Below are positions 1 through 11,925 of a DNA stretch of 64,000 nucleotides, in pieces. The stretch lies in NCBI GenBank assembly GCA_947095585.1, contig OX352761.1, forward strand, positions 138,042,277 through 138,106,276. The letters run 5' to 3'. Both the position numbers and the translations under genes were made by a program. Each line of letters begins with the position of its first letter. Within the stretch, counting starts at the first letter, position 1. The DNA comes from Nephrocerus scutellatus. Its lineage: Eukaryota > Arthropoda > Insecta > Diptera > Pipunculidae. The notes beneath the pieces were generated by a model that saw only the letters and a program-made list of their open reading frames with translations, was not told where the DNA came from and did not search any database.

Positions 1-1514
1 CCCCTCGAGCCTGATGCCCGATTACTTCTAAATTTTAATAGAAAGTGTTTTCATCGGATATACATATGTGTTCAAAGTTTGAAAAGTTTTAGGAAGTGGA
101 TTAAAAATTAAAAATAGAAACAAAGCAAACACATCCAGGCGCGAAGTTCATCTAAAGAATTTATAAAGCAAAGTGATGGCAAAATAAAAAATTAACTTTA
201 AGCATTTCAAACATATAGGTACCTAGTTAGTTTAAATGTCTAGAACACCTATTGGTTGTGAAACTTTGTTATAGTTGATAGTTTAATAATTATATCGATT
301 GTTTTAAATCAATACAATCAACAATTTCTTCACTGAACCATAAAATCGAATAACCCATCCTACTAAGAGGAAAATCTATATGTAGTACATTTTATGTACA
401 TAATATTAATACAGTATGTGCAAGAAATGCGAGTAATTCTATAAACTCTGTCCTATATTGGTGAAAACGAATTCTCCGCGACCGCGCCAATCACTATGGG
501 CCCGATGGAAAATATTGAATTACTTCCGCAAAAGTTGCACGAAAAAAGGCAAAAAAGACTAAGCATACAAGGAAAATGAACGTCGTTTTTAAGAGGAGAA
601 GAAATAGGAGAAGAATATTCGATGAGTCCATGAATTCCGTGCAGTGCTACCGAATAGCCAACCAATAGCACCAGTAGTCTGTCTGATAGTAAAACACGAA
701 ACAACAAATAAAATGAAGCCAAAAGACATCGTGATGAAACGGAAAAATGGGAAAGTGGGAAAGTAAAACGATGATAATATTTACCTACTGTGCTCACTGC
801 ACTACCTGCATGCAAGCAGTTAATTTCAAACTTAATATTTCTTGGCCATGTCGAAGCGATAACTGGGACAACCATTGACCGGCTGAAGGAGAGTTTTAGA
901 TAATTTATTTAAATTTCGTCGATGCTCAATACGGATTTCATTAAAGTATTGAAGATAAAACTATGAGATACTTAAAAAGAGATCGGCTCGTATATATTTG
1001 AGGTTCGATTGTATATGGGTAAGGCGATAATAATTTTTCCTTTCATTAAAAACCGATCTATTTGAAAACGTTTATTTACTTAAAACAAGTCCAGCCTTTT
1101 TTGTAAACCTAAGCGAAAAAACTCGAAACTTCGAAGTTAGATGATTTCGTCTCGAGTTATCTAGTAACACAAGACATCAATGTTAGTTCTTTGAAAACGC
1201 TGCAGCTGCTGGCAGATTGAAAGAGTTGTGTTTAGAGTTCCTTATTCTTCTATGGCAAAAGATTACAGTCGTAAGATTTACTTGTTTTAACAGAAGAAAT
1301 TATATTCTATATTTACATATATATTCTAAATTTCGTTACAACGTTAAAAATTTACATTTGCTGACATAGCACGAAATAATATTGGTACAGATACGGTTTC
1401 GAATTCTCCAAATGAGAGTTTAGAGAAAAAAGTAAACACTCTTGCCAAATATGAAGCAAACCAAAAGGTGTAGGTTAATATTTGAATCTGCTACGTGTTT
1501 TTATTTATTTCCGC

Positions 1515-1900
1515 ATTTAGATGCCGTGCGCTCAGAATAGCTGCTATTAATGTCAGCTTCATAGTTTCGATCTCCAGACGTAGCGACATGCTGCGGTTTG
1601 AGGAAAAATACAGACCGGACATACTACTTCTAAATGAGACATGGCTTAACGCAAAACATAAATTAGAATTTAAAAACAACGAATTCATATGGACTGACAG
1701 AAAAAACTCGATAATCAATTAAACGTCGAGCTCGAGTAGCTCTAGGATTAGATAGTTTAAATAACTATTTCATCCGAGCAGGAGATCTGAACGCGAAGCA
1801 TCAGTCTTTGTTGGACTCAACACCAAACGGAAGAGGTAGCTTTCTTAAGCGCTTTGTTGATGCTAACTAACTAGTAGCAAACTAATAGAAACGACCAGCA
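1515..1900 (+). mobile_element. Jockey-like LINE relic, endonuclease domain
   Basis: The plus strand reads LRIAAINVSFIVSISRRSDM, then EKYRPDILLLNETWLN, the start of an APE-type endonuclease of Jockey-group LINEs (catalytic E of NET). After a stop near 1720 and a frame change, AGDLNAKHQSLLDSTPNGRG and FLKRFVDAN follow, corresponding to the GDxNAKH catalytic motif. The stretch between the two motifs is shortened and no reverse transcriptase follows, so this is a broken 5' fragment. Identification is by remembered family motifs. Confidence 0.65.
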
Positions 1901-2255
1901 GCTAGACTGGGGTGTGGCCGGCATTCAACCCTAAAGAGAAGCGAAGGTAGCGTAGTGTGCGTAGTCTGTGTGGCCAGATATTCTGGGGGCACGTGATGCT
2001 GCAAACGCTGTGTTATGGTTTTAATTTTATTTTGTATTTTTTGTTTTGTTAACAAGTTATCAGTAGAGTTAAGTAAGTAGTTTTAAGTAATAACCAAAAA
2101 AAAAATTTGGATTTAAATGCTTTTCATCCATTTTTCCTTAAAAAAACTTAGAATATGTTATGTGCAGCAAGCTAAAAAAAAATTGCTAGAATAAAAAATA
2201 AATAATAATAAATTAAATGAGTACTGCTATCAGGTCATTTATAAAAATACTTATA

Positions 2256-2956
2256 TCTATATATATAAAAATCAATTGCTGTGCGTTAGACTGACTAAAA
2301 CTCGAGAACGGCTGGACCAAATTGGATACTTCCTTCTGCGAGTTTGTTTGTAATTGCTACGGGAAGGTTTAAAAGGTTTAAAAGCCCCGCTAGGTGGCGC
2401 TGGTATCGTTTTTTTTCCGAAAATTCTTATTTATGGAACGTTTTGGCTCAAATTCGCACCATATAATATTTAAATAAAAAGAAAGTCGTTAACAAAATTT
2501 GGACCCGATAGGTGGCGCTGGCGTCAATGGGCGGGGGTCAGCGGGATGGGGCAGCCGGGAAACGCGGGTGTAAGTGGGCGTGGCGTTAGTGGGCGGGGGT
2601 CAGTGGGATGGTGCAGCCGGGAAACGCGGGTGTAAGTGGGCGTGGCGTCAGTGGGTGTGAGGTCAGTGGGTGTGAGGTCAGTGGGTGTGAGTTCAGTGGG
2701 TGGTGGGTCAGTGTGTATGAGGTCAATGGGTGGGTGGTCAGTGGGCGGGTGGTCAGTGGGCGGGAGGTCAGTGGGTGTGTGTTCAGCGGGAGGTGGGTCA
2801 GTGTGTATGAGGTCAATGGGTGGGTGGTCAGTGGGCGGGAGGTCATATGGCGGGAGGTCAGTGAGCGGGGGTCAGTGGGATGGGGCAACTGGGAAACGCG
2901 GGGGTAAGTAGACGTGCCGTCAGTGGGCGGGTAGCAAAGCGCCCGGGAACAGCTAG
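2256..2956 (+). mobile_element. Helitron-like non-autonomous element H1
   Basis: It starts with TCTATATATATAAAAATC after a host A and ends CCCGGGAACAGCTAG before a host T, which fits the TC...CTRR ends and A|T target of Helitrons. The end block GCRAWRCGCCCGGKAAC-CTAG also occurs at the 3' ends at 12865 (reverse) and 53932. Bases around 2395-2515 (GGTGGCGCTGG, CCGAAAATTCTTATTTAT) reappear in reverse at 48480-48590. It has no Rep/helicase coding region. Most of the 3' half is a minisatellite, described separately. I could not confirm a strong terminal hairpin. Confidence 0.55.
2516..2935 (+). repeat. 15-bp GC-rich minisatellite inside H1
   Basis: Units are of the type GGTCAGTGGGTGTGA or GTCAGTGGGCGGGAG, with a larger block (GTGTGTATGAGGTCAATGG...) repeated at about 2710 and 2800. 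Because the unit is a multiple of three, about 100 codons stay open in three different frames on both strands. These frames are artefacts of the repeat, not genes. Confidence 0.85.
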
Positions 2957-4077
2957 TAGATAGTAAGTTCCTTTATTATATTTTTATTGATAAAATGATT
3001 TAACAAGAAAACCGATATTTTTTTTCTTGTTGTTTGTTTTTACAAACGCAGAAGTACAAATAAAGGATGCCACAATAAAATCAACCATCAATTGTACCAA
3101 GTTTTTACCACACAAGCACGCTTTCATTGCAGAATGTAAAATAAGGAAAACCATTTATTTTGTCCTGAACTTCATAACAGTCGAAAATTGACACCTTAGC
3201 ATGTGTTCTGCATGAGTATGAGTAATTTCATTCATTTCTTTATCCTATTCGCATCAGTCAACTGACACTAGTCATGAATAGAGTGATGTAGTCCAGCATG
3301 ACGTGCAGTGTGTCACGGTTTGCATGTAATTCAGGAACGATATGTTGGCCATGAACGGTACATTTTATGTTAATGTGAAGCACATGGATGTGCGCATTGA
3401 GAAGAATAAAACAAATTCCTGACAATTCATCAGATAGAGAGTATTGTAACATATGTAGATATTGTGCGCTTGAAAGGTTCAATATTTTAAATGTGTACGA
3501 CTACGTGACATGGAAAACTCCAATCTCAGTGTAATTAAAAAGCGATCTATTTATACAATGGATAACAATGTCTGAGTATGTTTTTACATATCATACAAAC
3601 AGCTGCCACCTCTGGATCTAGTTATTCAGATGAAAGCGTATTAAGCTATATATGTCGGCTTCGAAAGAATAATGTCTGACTTGATGGACATAAAACTGTA
3701 CATAAATGAAGACATAGAGAATAAAAAGGCGCTACAATTAAAAGGCATATCCGAAAGGCTAAATTTATCTTGAAATCTCCTACTCAGTAGTATAACGAAC
3801 AAAACATTGACACATTGTCGCTTACCCCTACGTGGACATGGACAGTATGAGTATAGATTTATAAGGTACAACTCAACTGGAAGACATTTATTTAAGATGT
3901 TACATAAACTGGACTCATTAATAGATTTTGTCTTAATGAAGGGGGAATTGAATAAACATTTTGGAAAGGGAATACAAACAATACAATCGTTGAATATGCT
4001 AGGAGAAGAATTCATTGATTTTTTTAATGTAAGTAGGTCTGGGCAGTTAGTTTTGAGTTTGATTACAATGGATTAAA

Positions 4078-4318
4078 AATATAATAATATTAGGCGCGAC
4101 GATTTGTGTTGTGTTCACACAAATGAAAGGGACCTACAATTTGATGCCGTATCTGAACGGCGAAGCTTTTCGTGACAAGTTATTAGTCTCGGACGTTTGT
4201 CAGACATTCGTAGGAGGTGGGACATCGTGAAATTTTTATTTTTGAGTTACTGGGATTAGAACCACGAACCTCCTGCTCAGCAGCCATGCAGTTATCCACT
4301 GAGCTACGGAGCCCACCA
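4078..4318 (-). mobile_element. tRNA-derived SINE, copy A
   Basis: On the minus strand the head contains a perfect RNA polymerase III box A, TAGCTCAGTGG (4306-4296), and box B GGTTCTAATCC (4263-4253), with tRNA-like spacing. A family-specific body follows (AAATTGTAGGTCCC, near 4139 on the plus strand ggacctacaattt), then a short (ATT)n-like tail near 4078-4090. The same body and order occur at 27823-28110 and 53036-53270. It lies in the same orientation as Nrx-1 transcription. Confidence 0.8.
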
Positions 4319-4469
4319 TGGATACAATGGTTTCCCAGACTTAAATGCTCGTGTTCGAAATTTTCTTTCACGGTCACCCATTAAAACTAATGATAATTTT
4401 TAAACATAACTCCAAACGATAATTAGACTATTTCAAGTATAAAAACAAATAAAAACAAAACTTCGTTTT

Positions 4470-5060
4470 TTGGGTACAAACTTTTATGTATACATTGAAG
4501 CACGCCACACAGTCCTTTAGAATTTGGTAATAATCGCCAAGATATCTATTTTTGAGGTCGGGGCTATTTCAAAGTATTTTTTTCGCACGCTTCACACGCA
4601 TCACACGCGACTCGCGACTCGCGACACGCGTCAAATACAGGATATCAAAATTGTCCCCTGACATTGAGCCGCTCACAAAATTTCAGCCCTCTAGGTCATG
4701 CGAAAGGTGGTTAAAAACACTTCAAAAAACGAAAAAATTGCGTGATTTAAACCTATCACACGCGCTAAACGCGACACGAGACACGCTTCATACACGCAAT
4801 ATAAAAAAATGTCACTTTGGACTTAGACACTGACAAAATTTTAACTCTCTATGTCGTGTGGAAGGTGGTTAAAGGACCTCAAATAGTCGAAAAAAAAAAT
4901 GCAACCCATCACACCCGCTACAAGAGACACGCGCCATGCGTCATACGCGGAATACAAAAATGCTATTTTGGACTTATACACTCACAAAAATTCAATGTGG
5001 GTGGTGGTTATAAAGGACCTCAAAGTACAGACAAAAAGGGGTCAAGTTAAATAAAAGTTT
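4470..5060 (+). repeat. CACACGC-rich dispersed repeat, copy 1
   Basis: It begins near GGGTACAAACTTTTATG and continues AATAATCGCCAAGATATC, GAGGTCGGGGCTATTTC, then several runs of CACACGC/GACACGCG. It contains about two and a half tandem units of roughly 150 bp, each with (G)GAAGGTGGTTAAA..ACCTCAAA followed by ACACGC runs and TTGGACTTA.ACACTCACAAAA. It ends AAGTTAAATAAA. Homologous copies are at 19790-20110 (same strand) and 46390-47000 (opposite strand). Class unknown, with no coding potential seen. Confidence 0.75.
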
Positions 5061-7694
5061 TAAAAAATTAATGTTTTGGATAAGGTCGTATAACAGGCTT
5101 GCATACAAAATGTTTATAAAAACTTTTCTCCAGGATCTGTTGGGTATTTAAGCTGTGGATACTTGAATGACGAGCATCAAAATATGTTCTTTTAAATGAT
5201 GAAAATGTTTTTATAGAGAATTACTAATAGCTAGAGATTAAATGGAATGAAGGAAATACGTTCCAAGATCCTGCCTTCCAATGCAGTTGAAACGTTGCTG
5301 TAGGTTAAAAGGTCTGAATTTGCTACATTTGGATGTTTGAGACCCCTGTTCTGTTGTTGTCGAACATTCACAAGCTGAGTTCTTGCCGTACGCTCAAGCT
5401 ATTGTATTTGCAAGTGAATAATGACATTAAATGTGCCCGTGTGCATAAATTTTTCTTTCAGCTTCAACTTGAACTCATTTTATCGATGTTTTATAAGTTG
5501 CGTGTATATTTGTGTGTAATTAAATTTGTAATATACGACTTCTGCTTTCTCTAGAACTTCACTCTTCTTCACTTTAAGAGAAACAACAACAATAATACAA
5601 AAAACTGTTGGACAATCCAAACTTTCTAAAACGAAAAAAAAGCTGGTTGTGCCGTGGAAATTTAGCCATCAGCAAACGAAACTGACTGAAGATGATGAAC
5701 TATGATACAATTATTCCTTATTCCGGGATACCCGTTGCTCCCCAAAAGGTAATTACATTGTATCGTCATTCTCGATGGAAATTTGTTTGCAGTTTTCAAC
5801 TGAATTTGCGCAATTTCAGGTTTGCTGTTCCGTCTTCCCGTGAATTTCCATTTTTGATTTAATTAAGAGCTGCACGCAAGCGGAAAATAGTTAAACGAAA
5901 AAAGGCACTCCTGCGGGTTGCGCTTTATTACGAGATTTAAGCACATAAAACGGGCGTACACGTTCGAGTATACCAACTTAACCCCAATACAGAAGTGATT
6001 CCGAAACAGAAATCGAGAGTAAGGCTTTAACTGCCACAGACTGAAATTTCTGCTGAATTTGCCAAAGTTCTGCTCATCCGAGCAGGAAGCAGACAGAGAC
6101 AAGTTATTTCGCAGCAATTTTTACATTAAATTGTAAGTATAAATTGTAAGGATTTTGCCGGGTTTTTTATGTGGTAGATATACGTATATGGATTTTAAAG
6201 AAGAGTGAGAAATTAATTTGTTGCCGGATTATAAGCGATGGTTTTCCTGTGGCTATCGCAAGTTATCTAAAATGCTGTTACTGAAAAGAAAAGGTGAAAC
6301 CGTTTGCCGGAAAATGAAGTTGCACTTAAATTGTGTAGTTAATGCAATTAATTACGGAAAAAGAAAGCTGCACAAATATATCAGAATAACTATGCAAAAT
6401 CCTTTTTTAGAGAAATTTTTAATTAAAAAAAATGTCTTTATATACTTTAGGAAGAGAGACGTAATATACGAAATTTTCTTAGAGAAGGATAATTTTATGT
6501 AAAGAGTCAAGGGAATATGGCAACTAAGAGTAACATTTATTCGAAATTTAATTGAAATAGATAACAAGCATCTGTCCCGTATAGACAAGCAACAGAAACG
6601 TGCTTTAGTGCATTTAAAAAAATGCTAATTTGTAGGAGAGTGGATCATATGCGGAGCAAAAGAAACTAACGAACTGCAAAGTATGGCAACAAATTTTCTT
6701 GGCACCTTTATACGAATGCTCATGGTGCAAATTAAGCGCACCGCATTGAATTGGTTGTTGTATGAAGTAAAACCTTGCACTTAGGTAAGGTTAATTAAGA
6801 AGGTCATAGCTCATCGTTATTCGTTCTGTGTTGTTGCTTGCTACACTACTACTACACTGCTATTCGACGGTAGTATAATTTGCATGGTCAACATGGCACC
6901 ATAATACTCGTATTCATTATACCTTGCGGCAAAATATTTAATTAGAAAAGTGCACTTTTCCATGCATATGAGTAATTTTTTGTGCACAGACACACAATAC
7001 ACCTGCAAAAGTCCTGTGGTAGAACCAAGCAAATTGCAACTTATCAGAATCCAATGAACCTTGAATTCATATAATGTATGGGTAGTGAACTGTACATTTA
7101 TTGCGGCGCAAGCACTCGTATCTGTAAGTACATTTTACTTAGAGGGACACTGAATGCATTTTTCATTGTATCGTGTTTCATTTTATCGTGTATTTATTAA
7201 TCCACTACTCTCAATCGGACAAGATCATCTAAAATACCAATATTCTCTTCCAGGTAATCTAACAAAATTCTACTGCTTTTTTTTATAATGTACAGACGCT
7301 AAAGGGACTTGCAATATTATAGTGCTTAGCACAGCGTGGGCGTTAGGAAATTAGGGAAGGAAAATATGAGATGTCTATGCACGCATGTCTTAAATGACTG
7401 TAGATCATATAAATGCGGAAACACAGAATCGGGCAATTCATTCCACATAATTGTAGTGCGGCAAAATAAGGAATCTGTTCAAAATATTTGAAAAAATAGT
7501 GGGTTATATTTTGGTGTAAAAGGAAAAGTTAAAGTGAATTTTATGTATAAAAAACTGTTTTATAATACGAGTTCTCATCATTCAGTTTCTCGTTATTTTT
7601 GTGTATTACGGGTCCAGCGATCGAATTTTACTAAATTCAACCTGATTTATCTGCCAAACGTTTGTCTGTAATGTTTTTTTACTAATCTACGGAA

Positions 7695-8115
7695 GCATAC
7701 GTTGTATTTGAAAGGATTATTCAATTTGGAATCCCAACGCAAGAGTGTGATTGCACTTTTTTTGGCTGGAAAGTCAAAACCAGCTATTGTCAAACAGCTC
7801 CAGCGTTCGAATGTGAATAGTGTGTGTTTGTATATCGGACAATCACGCATTACAACGATACTGGTAGCATATCAAAACGCCATAGAAGTGGCCTTTCAAA
7901 ATCACAAACATCACCAGAAGTGGATCACAAAGTGAAGGCACGATTTAAGCAAAATCGACGACATGGTGCGCAAAAACTGGCAAAAATTCTGCACACACGT
8001 GTCCGATAGAAACATCCAACAGATAATAAAAAATAAATTTCAAGTGAAGCTCTATAAGACTCCAAAAGACTCATTACGTTCGTGCAGCATGCAATGTCTT
8101 CGTAAGGAGATTTGA
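7695..8115 (+). mobile_element. Tc1/mariner transposase relic, N-terminal part
   Basis: Frame 1 reads SQRKSVIALFLAGKSKPAIV then KQLQRSNVN, and after a frameshift MFVYRTITHYNDTGSISKRH, VKARFKQNRRHGAQKLAK and NIQQIIKNKFQVKLYK. This is the paired helix-turn-helix DNA-binding region of a mariner-like transposase as I know the family. The DDE catalytic domain is absent and the sequence breaks off near 8115, so it is a frameshifted, truncated relic. Confidence 0.75.
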
Positions 8116-8242
8116 CGCTATCATTTGCGCCAAAGTTGACTATATCAAGCAGTAACGTATTTTTCATAAAACTTGAAATGTTTTCAACATTCTCTATAAA
8201 ATTTGAATCGTACAAATCTGAAAAAAGCAAAACTAGTAAAAA

Positions 8243-8325
8243 GACTCAGGCCAGTTTCGAACACGAGTCTTCTACACCTTTCTCATTTTTACAACCAGAT
8301 CTCTAACCGGTGAGCCAGACAACAC
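8243..8325 (-). repeat. Possible tRNA-like promoter relic
   Basis: The minus strand contains TGGCTCACCGG (box A-like) and, about 55 bases on, GTTCGAAACTGG (box B-like). It resembles a decayed tRNA or a different SINE head but does not share the body of the SINEs at 4078, 27823 and 53036. It is too degenerate for a functional tRNA. Confidence 0.3.
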
Positions 8326-8399
8326 ATATACCATATCATATATGTTAAAAATGTTGAATGATTTTAATCAATTTCTAATATAATTTCTGGTAAATCTTA

Positions 8400-8672
8400 G
8401 TTTTTACGTTTTTTTGCTTTGTAGGCTTTGTTGGCTTTAAGCAACCGTGCGCGTTTTTCCGGTTCCATGCTGTTATCGGCTGCTACAGTTGACCCGAGAT
8501 AGTAACAGGATTGCACTTCTTCAAATTCGCGCTCCACTATTTTAATTGCGGGACCAATGTTGGATCTTCTAGTCGCAGACGTGGCCATCATGTACTTTGT
8601 TTTGCTCTCATTTATATGCAGCCCCAGATTTCGTGCCGCCTGCTCGATCAGAATGAAAGCTGCCTGTAAAAT
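8400..8672 (-). mobile_element. RTE-type LINE, 3' fragment (copy C)
   Basis: The minus strand reads AAFILIEQAARNLGLHINES, KTKYMMATSATRRSNIG, then AIKIVEREFEEVQSCYYLGS and NSMEPEKRARLLKANKAYK, the thumb region just downstream of the reverse transcriptase catalytic site. The same block occurs at 24060-24330 (plus) and 28570-28760 (minus). The YADD motif and everything upstream are missing, as in a 5'-truncated insertion. The frame is still open over at least 64 codons, so this copy looks fairly young. Confidence 0.82.
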
Positions 8673-10227
8673 AATACTAAATGTTTAATCTACCAGACTT
8701 TTAAGTCTACCAACAACCCTGTTTGGCAAATGTCAGAAAATTTAATTTGGTGTTTTGATTGACAACAACTTATGTCAAAATGTAGATCGTTGTCATTCCG
8801 CTTCCATCAACGATACGGTATAATGCTGTCAAAATTGGTAGTCAATTTTTTTAGATCTCTTTTGCTTAGATCTCCTTAGGTCCTACGAGACTAACAAAAG
8901 GTTCAATACTATTAACTAGACATATTTATAGTAATTAATATCATTCTTTTCTTCGAGGGAAATCAATAAAATTAGAAAAAAGTTATGACGCCTCGTTGAG
9001 CGTACCTTTACGCACAAGCATATTAAAGTTATCACAGTTTTCGTATCTATGTACTGGAGTACTTAAGCTTTATATATTTTCCCATGCATCAGGCTTACTG
9101 AATAGTTTTCTGCTTGCGTAACAATGAATGCTTCATACCACGGCAGATGAATTTGAATACACGAATATTTTCCTTGAAGTGGTAATAAAAGTTGTGGTAT
9201 GCGAGTATTTCGCCTTCGTTGTAAAGTTTCCGCGCATAGACAATGACAAGACAGAACTACTTCCGCTGTTGCAGTACCAGATTTTCTATAGGATAGCTCA
9301 AACAGTGGGATGGGATGTTTGGGCTGCTGAAGGCAATTGGTAATTATCGTCTAGTGGGCTTCACATGGAAATTAATTCAAAGTGAAAACTACTGTGAAAC
9401 ACAAGCCTGTTACAGCGAAGATAACAGATGCAAATGTATGACTGATGTAATCAACTTATCATGTGCATCGCTCACTCATATAAATGTACATTTACCAGTA
9501 TATTCCAGCATAAGGCTTCGAAGTTTCTCTAATTAATGTACTAAGCAAAGCACAGAAGAAAGCATTGTCGCGATAGAGATAGAAAGAGCGTTGCAGTTAA
9601 AGGAAATGTTACGGGTAAAAAGCATTTGATTCTTAGGTTGAACGAACCACATGAGCACGACGACAACTATTGAATAAATTGTATTACTATTATGTCTCAC
9701 AATGTAGCCGCAATGGTGGGGGTGTGTATAGTCAGCTCCTTATGCGAGTCACTTGAGCGCGTAACGCATCCTTTTTTGTCTTCATGCAAGCGGATTTTAA
9801 GTATGGGTGCTGCAATCCAAGATTGAATGCTTCGGTATTGTGTGGTTTATAATCACAGCTGCGCATCTCTTTCTGACAGTAAATGCATACAAACTGCTAT
9901 TCTTTTCTTTTTTTTTTGTTCTAAAGCTTCTATCGCCGTTTCCTTTTGATAAGTTTAAAATATCAATACGAAATTGCCGCTATTGTTCAAGCGTTATTTT
10001 ATGAAAAGAAAAACATGAACATATATACATGCAAAATACTGCAAATTGCTTATAATGACGATTTAAAGTACAGAAAAAAACTAAGTACGAAAATATATCG
10101 TAAAATCAGAATAAAATATATATCGAGAAAAAAGGAGAATTTAAACAAATGTTTCAAACTGTCAATGTAAAACTTAATAGGTATATATCCAAACTGTAGT
10201 CGACAAAAATTTTCAATATCACCTCAC

Positions 10228-10366
10228 CTTTTTCACAGTACTGGCCTTCAAATTCCAAATTCCTGCACTCGCAAATTGGTCCAGAATCAGTTGATATGCA
10301 AATTCCTCCATGTTGGCATGGATCATGTCTCTCGCAAGCGTCTGTCATATTTCCACCGCGAAGACC
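10228..10366 (-). CDS. Nrx-1: Neurexin-1 exon: first EGF-like repeat
   Basis: The minus strand reads acceptor TTTTCAG, then GLRGGNMTDACERHDPCQ, then HGGICISTDSGPICEC, then RNLEFEGQYCEK plus one extra G, ending at donor GTGAGG (10227 downward). It is 139 bp, phase 0 at the start and phase 1 at the end. It holds six EGF cysteines with the expected CxxxxPCxHGGxC...CxC...GxxC spacing. It closely resembles the EGF1 repeat between LNS1 and LNS2 of fly Nrx-1. The next exon, LNS2 (beginning near EKAPSEATF in Drosophila as I recall), is not seen between 1 and 10227 and should lie outside the window. Confidence 0.94.
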
Positions 10367-10734
10367 CTGAAAATTTAAGCAAAAATCACTCAGTAAATTT
10401 GGTTATGTCTTTTAAAGACTTGGAGCTTAGGATATGTGCAGGTCGTGCGTACAAATACTGGATTTGGTGCAGCAGGTTTAGCTCAAATGTAAAGGTAAAA
10501 AATGGCAATATCTAATTCGTTGTATGACTTAATAAATTTACATATTAAAGAGCAGGCTTATACGTTTAGGTAGGTAGGTAGAGTGGTGGTCCACGCTGTG
10601 CTTGCGACGTCCTCAATTAGCACTAGTATGCGCCATTTTGATGCCACAAAACTCGAGGGTTCTCAAAGAGACAATGGTAAAACAGGAATTAACTTCGCGG
10701 ATTGCTAGTTGGGCGTTGAGCTGCTAGAACATAG

Positions 10735-11925
10735 AGTGTCATCACGTATGAATCATGTAGATGCATTAAGCCGTAATCCTTACTTGTAGTACAGAATAAT
10801 GGTATCAATGAATGAATCAAAGCAGCGCAAAATGATGACGAAGACTTGAAACACAAATTCCCTCTGCTGCAGTTGAATGAAGTTACGTATGATCTTTTAT
10901 TAATGGTGTTCTTTTTAAGTCTTTTCAAGGTACTAATGTTTAAGTGGTAGCTAAAGTAATGCAAAACGATATTGACAAATGTAGGCCATTTTTCACAGAA
11001 AAAGACTGAGGAATTCATCAGCCGCCAGTTTTTCATCACAAACGTAAAGGAACAAATTCAGTCCTGCATAAAAAATTTCATACCTTGCATATTAACAGAC
11101 AGAAAAGCTGGAAAACAAGGAGGTTTTCTGCATTCTCTTCCGAAAGATGACTGCCCACTACTTACCTATCACGTTGATCATCTAGGACATCTTATGACAA
11201 CAAGAAAGCTTTATAAAAATATTTTGTGCGTCATAGACTCGGTTACCAAAGAAACCCAACAAAAACTGTGAGCGCGAAAGAAGCTATACAGAAGTTAGTC
11301 TCACAAAAATCCATTTTTGGTAATACAAAGATGATCATGAAGTATAGACAGTATTGTAACATGGAACTTTTTACAACAACCAGTGGGGTACCACGAGGGA
11401 ATGGGCAAGTGGAACGGCTACATCGTATCATACCAGCACTTTCTAAACTGTCATTAGAAAAGCCAGAAGATTCGCTTAAGAATGTTGATGTATTACAGCG
11501 ATATATTTACAATTCATATCAACGAAGTATTGGAAGGACGCCATTTGAACTACTTTTGGCAATAAAGATGAGGTGCCAAGAAGAGAAAAGAGTAGCGAAA
11601 GAAGAGACAGCAATTCAGTTTGAAGACGAACATCAGATTAGAGAAGAAGCAATGCAAAGTATAAGTAAAATACAAGCCGAAAACATAAGGCAGTTCAATA
11701 AGCAACGAAAGCGAGCGCTCGAGCATAAGGCAGGAGCTCCTCCAACTCCATTTCCGCCTGGAAACAAAGTAAAATGTCCATATTCCATATTCTGTCGTTA
11801 AGGCTAAAGGAAGAGAACGATATGATATTAAAAAAGTCGACACCTCTGAAGGCCCACTAAGGACATCTACGCGCGATTTTATCAAAACTTGCTCACGTGT
11901 ATCTCCGATTAGAGGATTTACATGA
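10735..11925 (+). mobile_element. Gypsy-type LTR retrotransposon relic: RNase H end and integrase
   Basis: NHVDALSRN (10751-10777), the signature after RNase H in gypsy-group Pol, comes first. After stops comes the zinc-binding N-terminus of integrase (GHFSQKKTEEF... then CIKNFIPC), where the first Cys of the usual CxxC is Phe. The core begins at LTYHVDHLGHL (first catalytic Asp kept). A frameshift near 11270 leads to TTTSGVPRGNGQVERLHR, with the catalytic Glu kept. The SDRGTAF segment that carries the second Asp is not recognisable. A C-terminal tail (KGRERYDIKKV) follows. No LTRs were found. The copy is dead. Confidence 0.85.

Larger units (their letters stand above)
1..10227 (-). other. 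Nrx-1: Partial Nrx-1 intron after the EGF1 exon
   Basis: This begins at the GTGAGG donor at 10227 and runs off the low end of the window without a recognisable LNS2 exon. Between the transposon pieces listed separately, 1-1515, 2960-4077, 5060-7690 and 8675-10150 show no gene, RNA or repeat that I can identify. A minus-strand frame of 140 codons at 453-875 has no recognisable domain and is probably chance. Confidence 0.75.

Noticed and set aside
453..875. Minus-strand frame of 140 codons
   Set aside because: No recognisable domain, no supporting splice pattern, hydrophobic and low-information composition. Length is compatible with chance in a long intron.
2586..2911. Overlapping frames of 91-100 codons on both strands with repeats such as HPLTSRPLT
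   Set aside because: They arise from a 15-bp minisatellite whose unit is divisible by three, so several frames remain open automatically.
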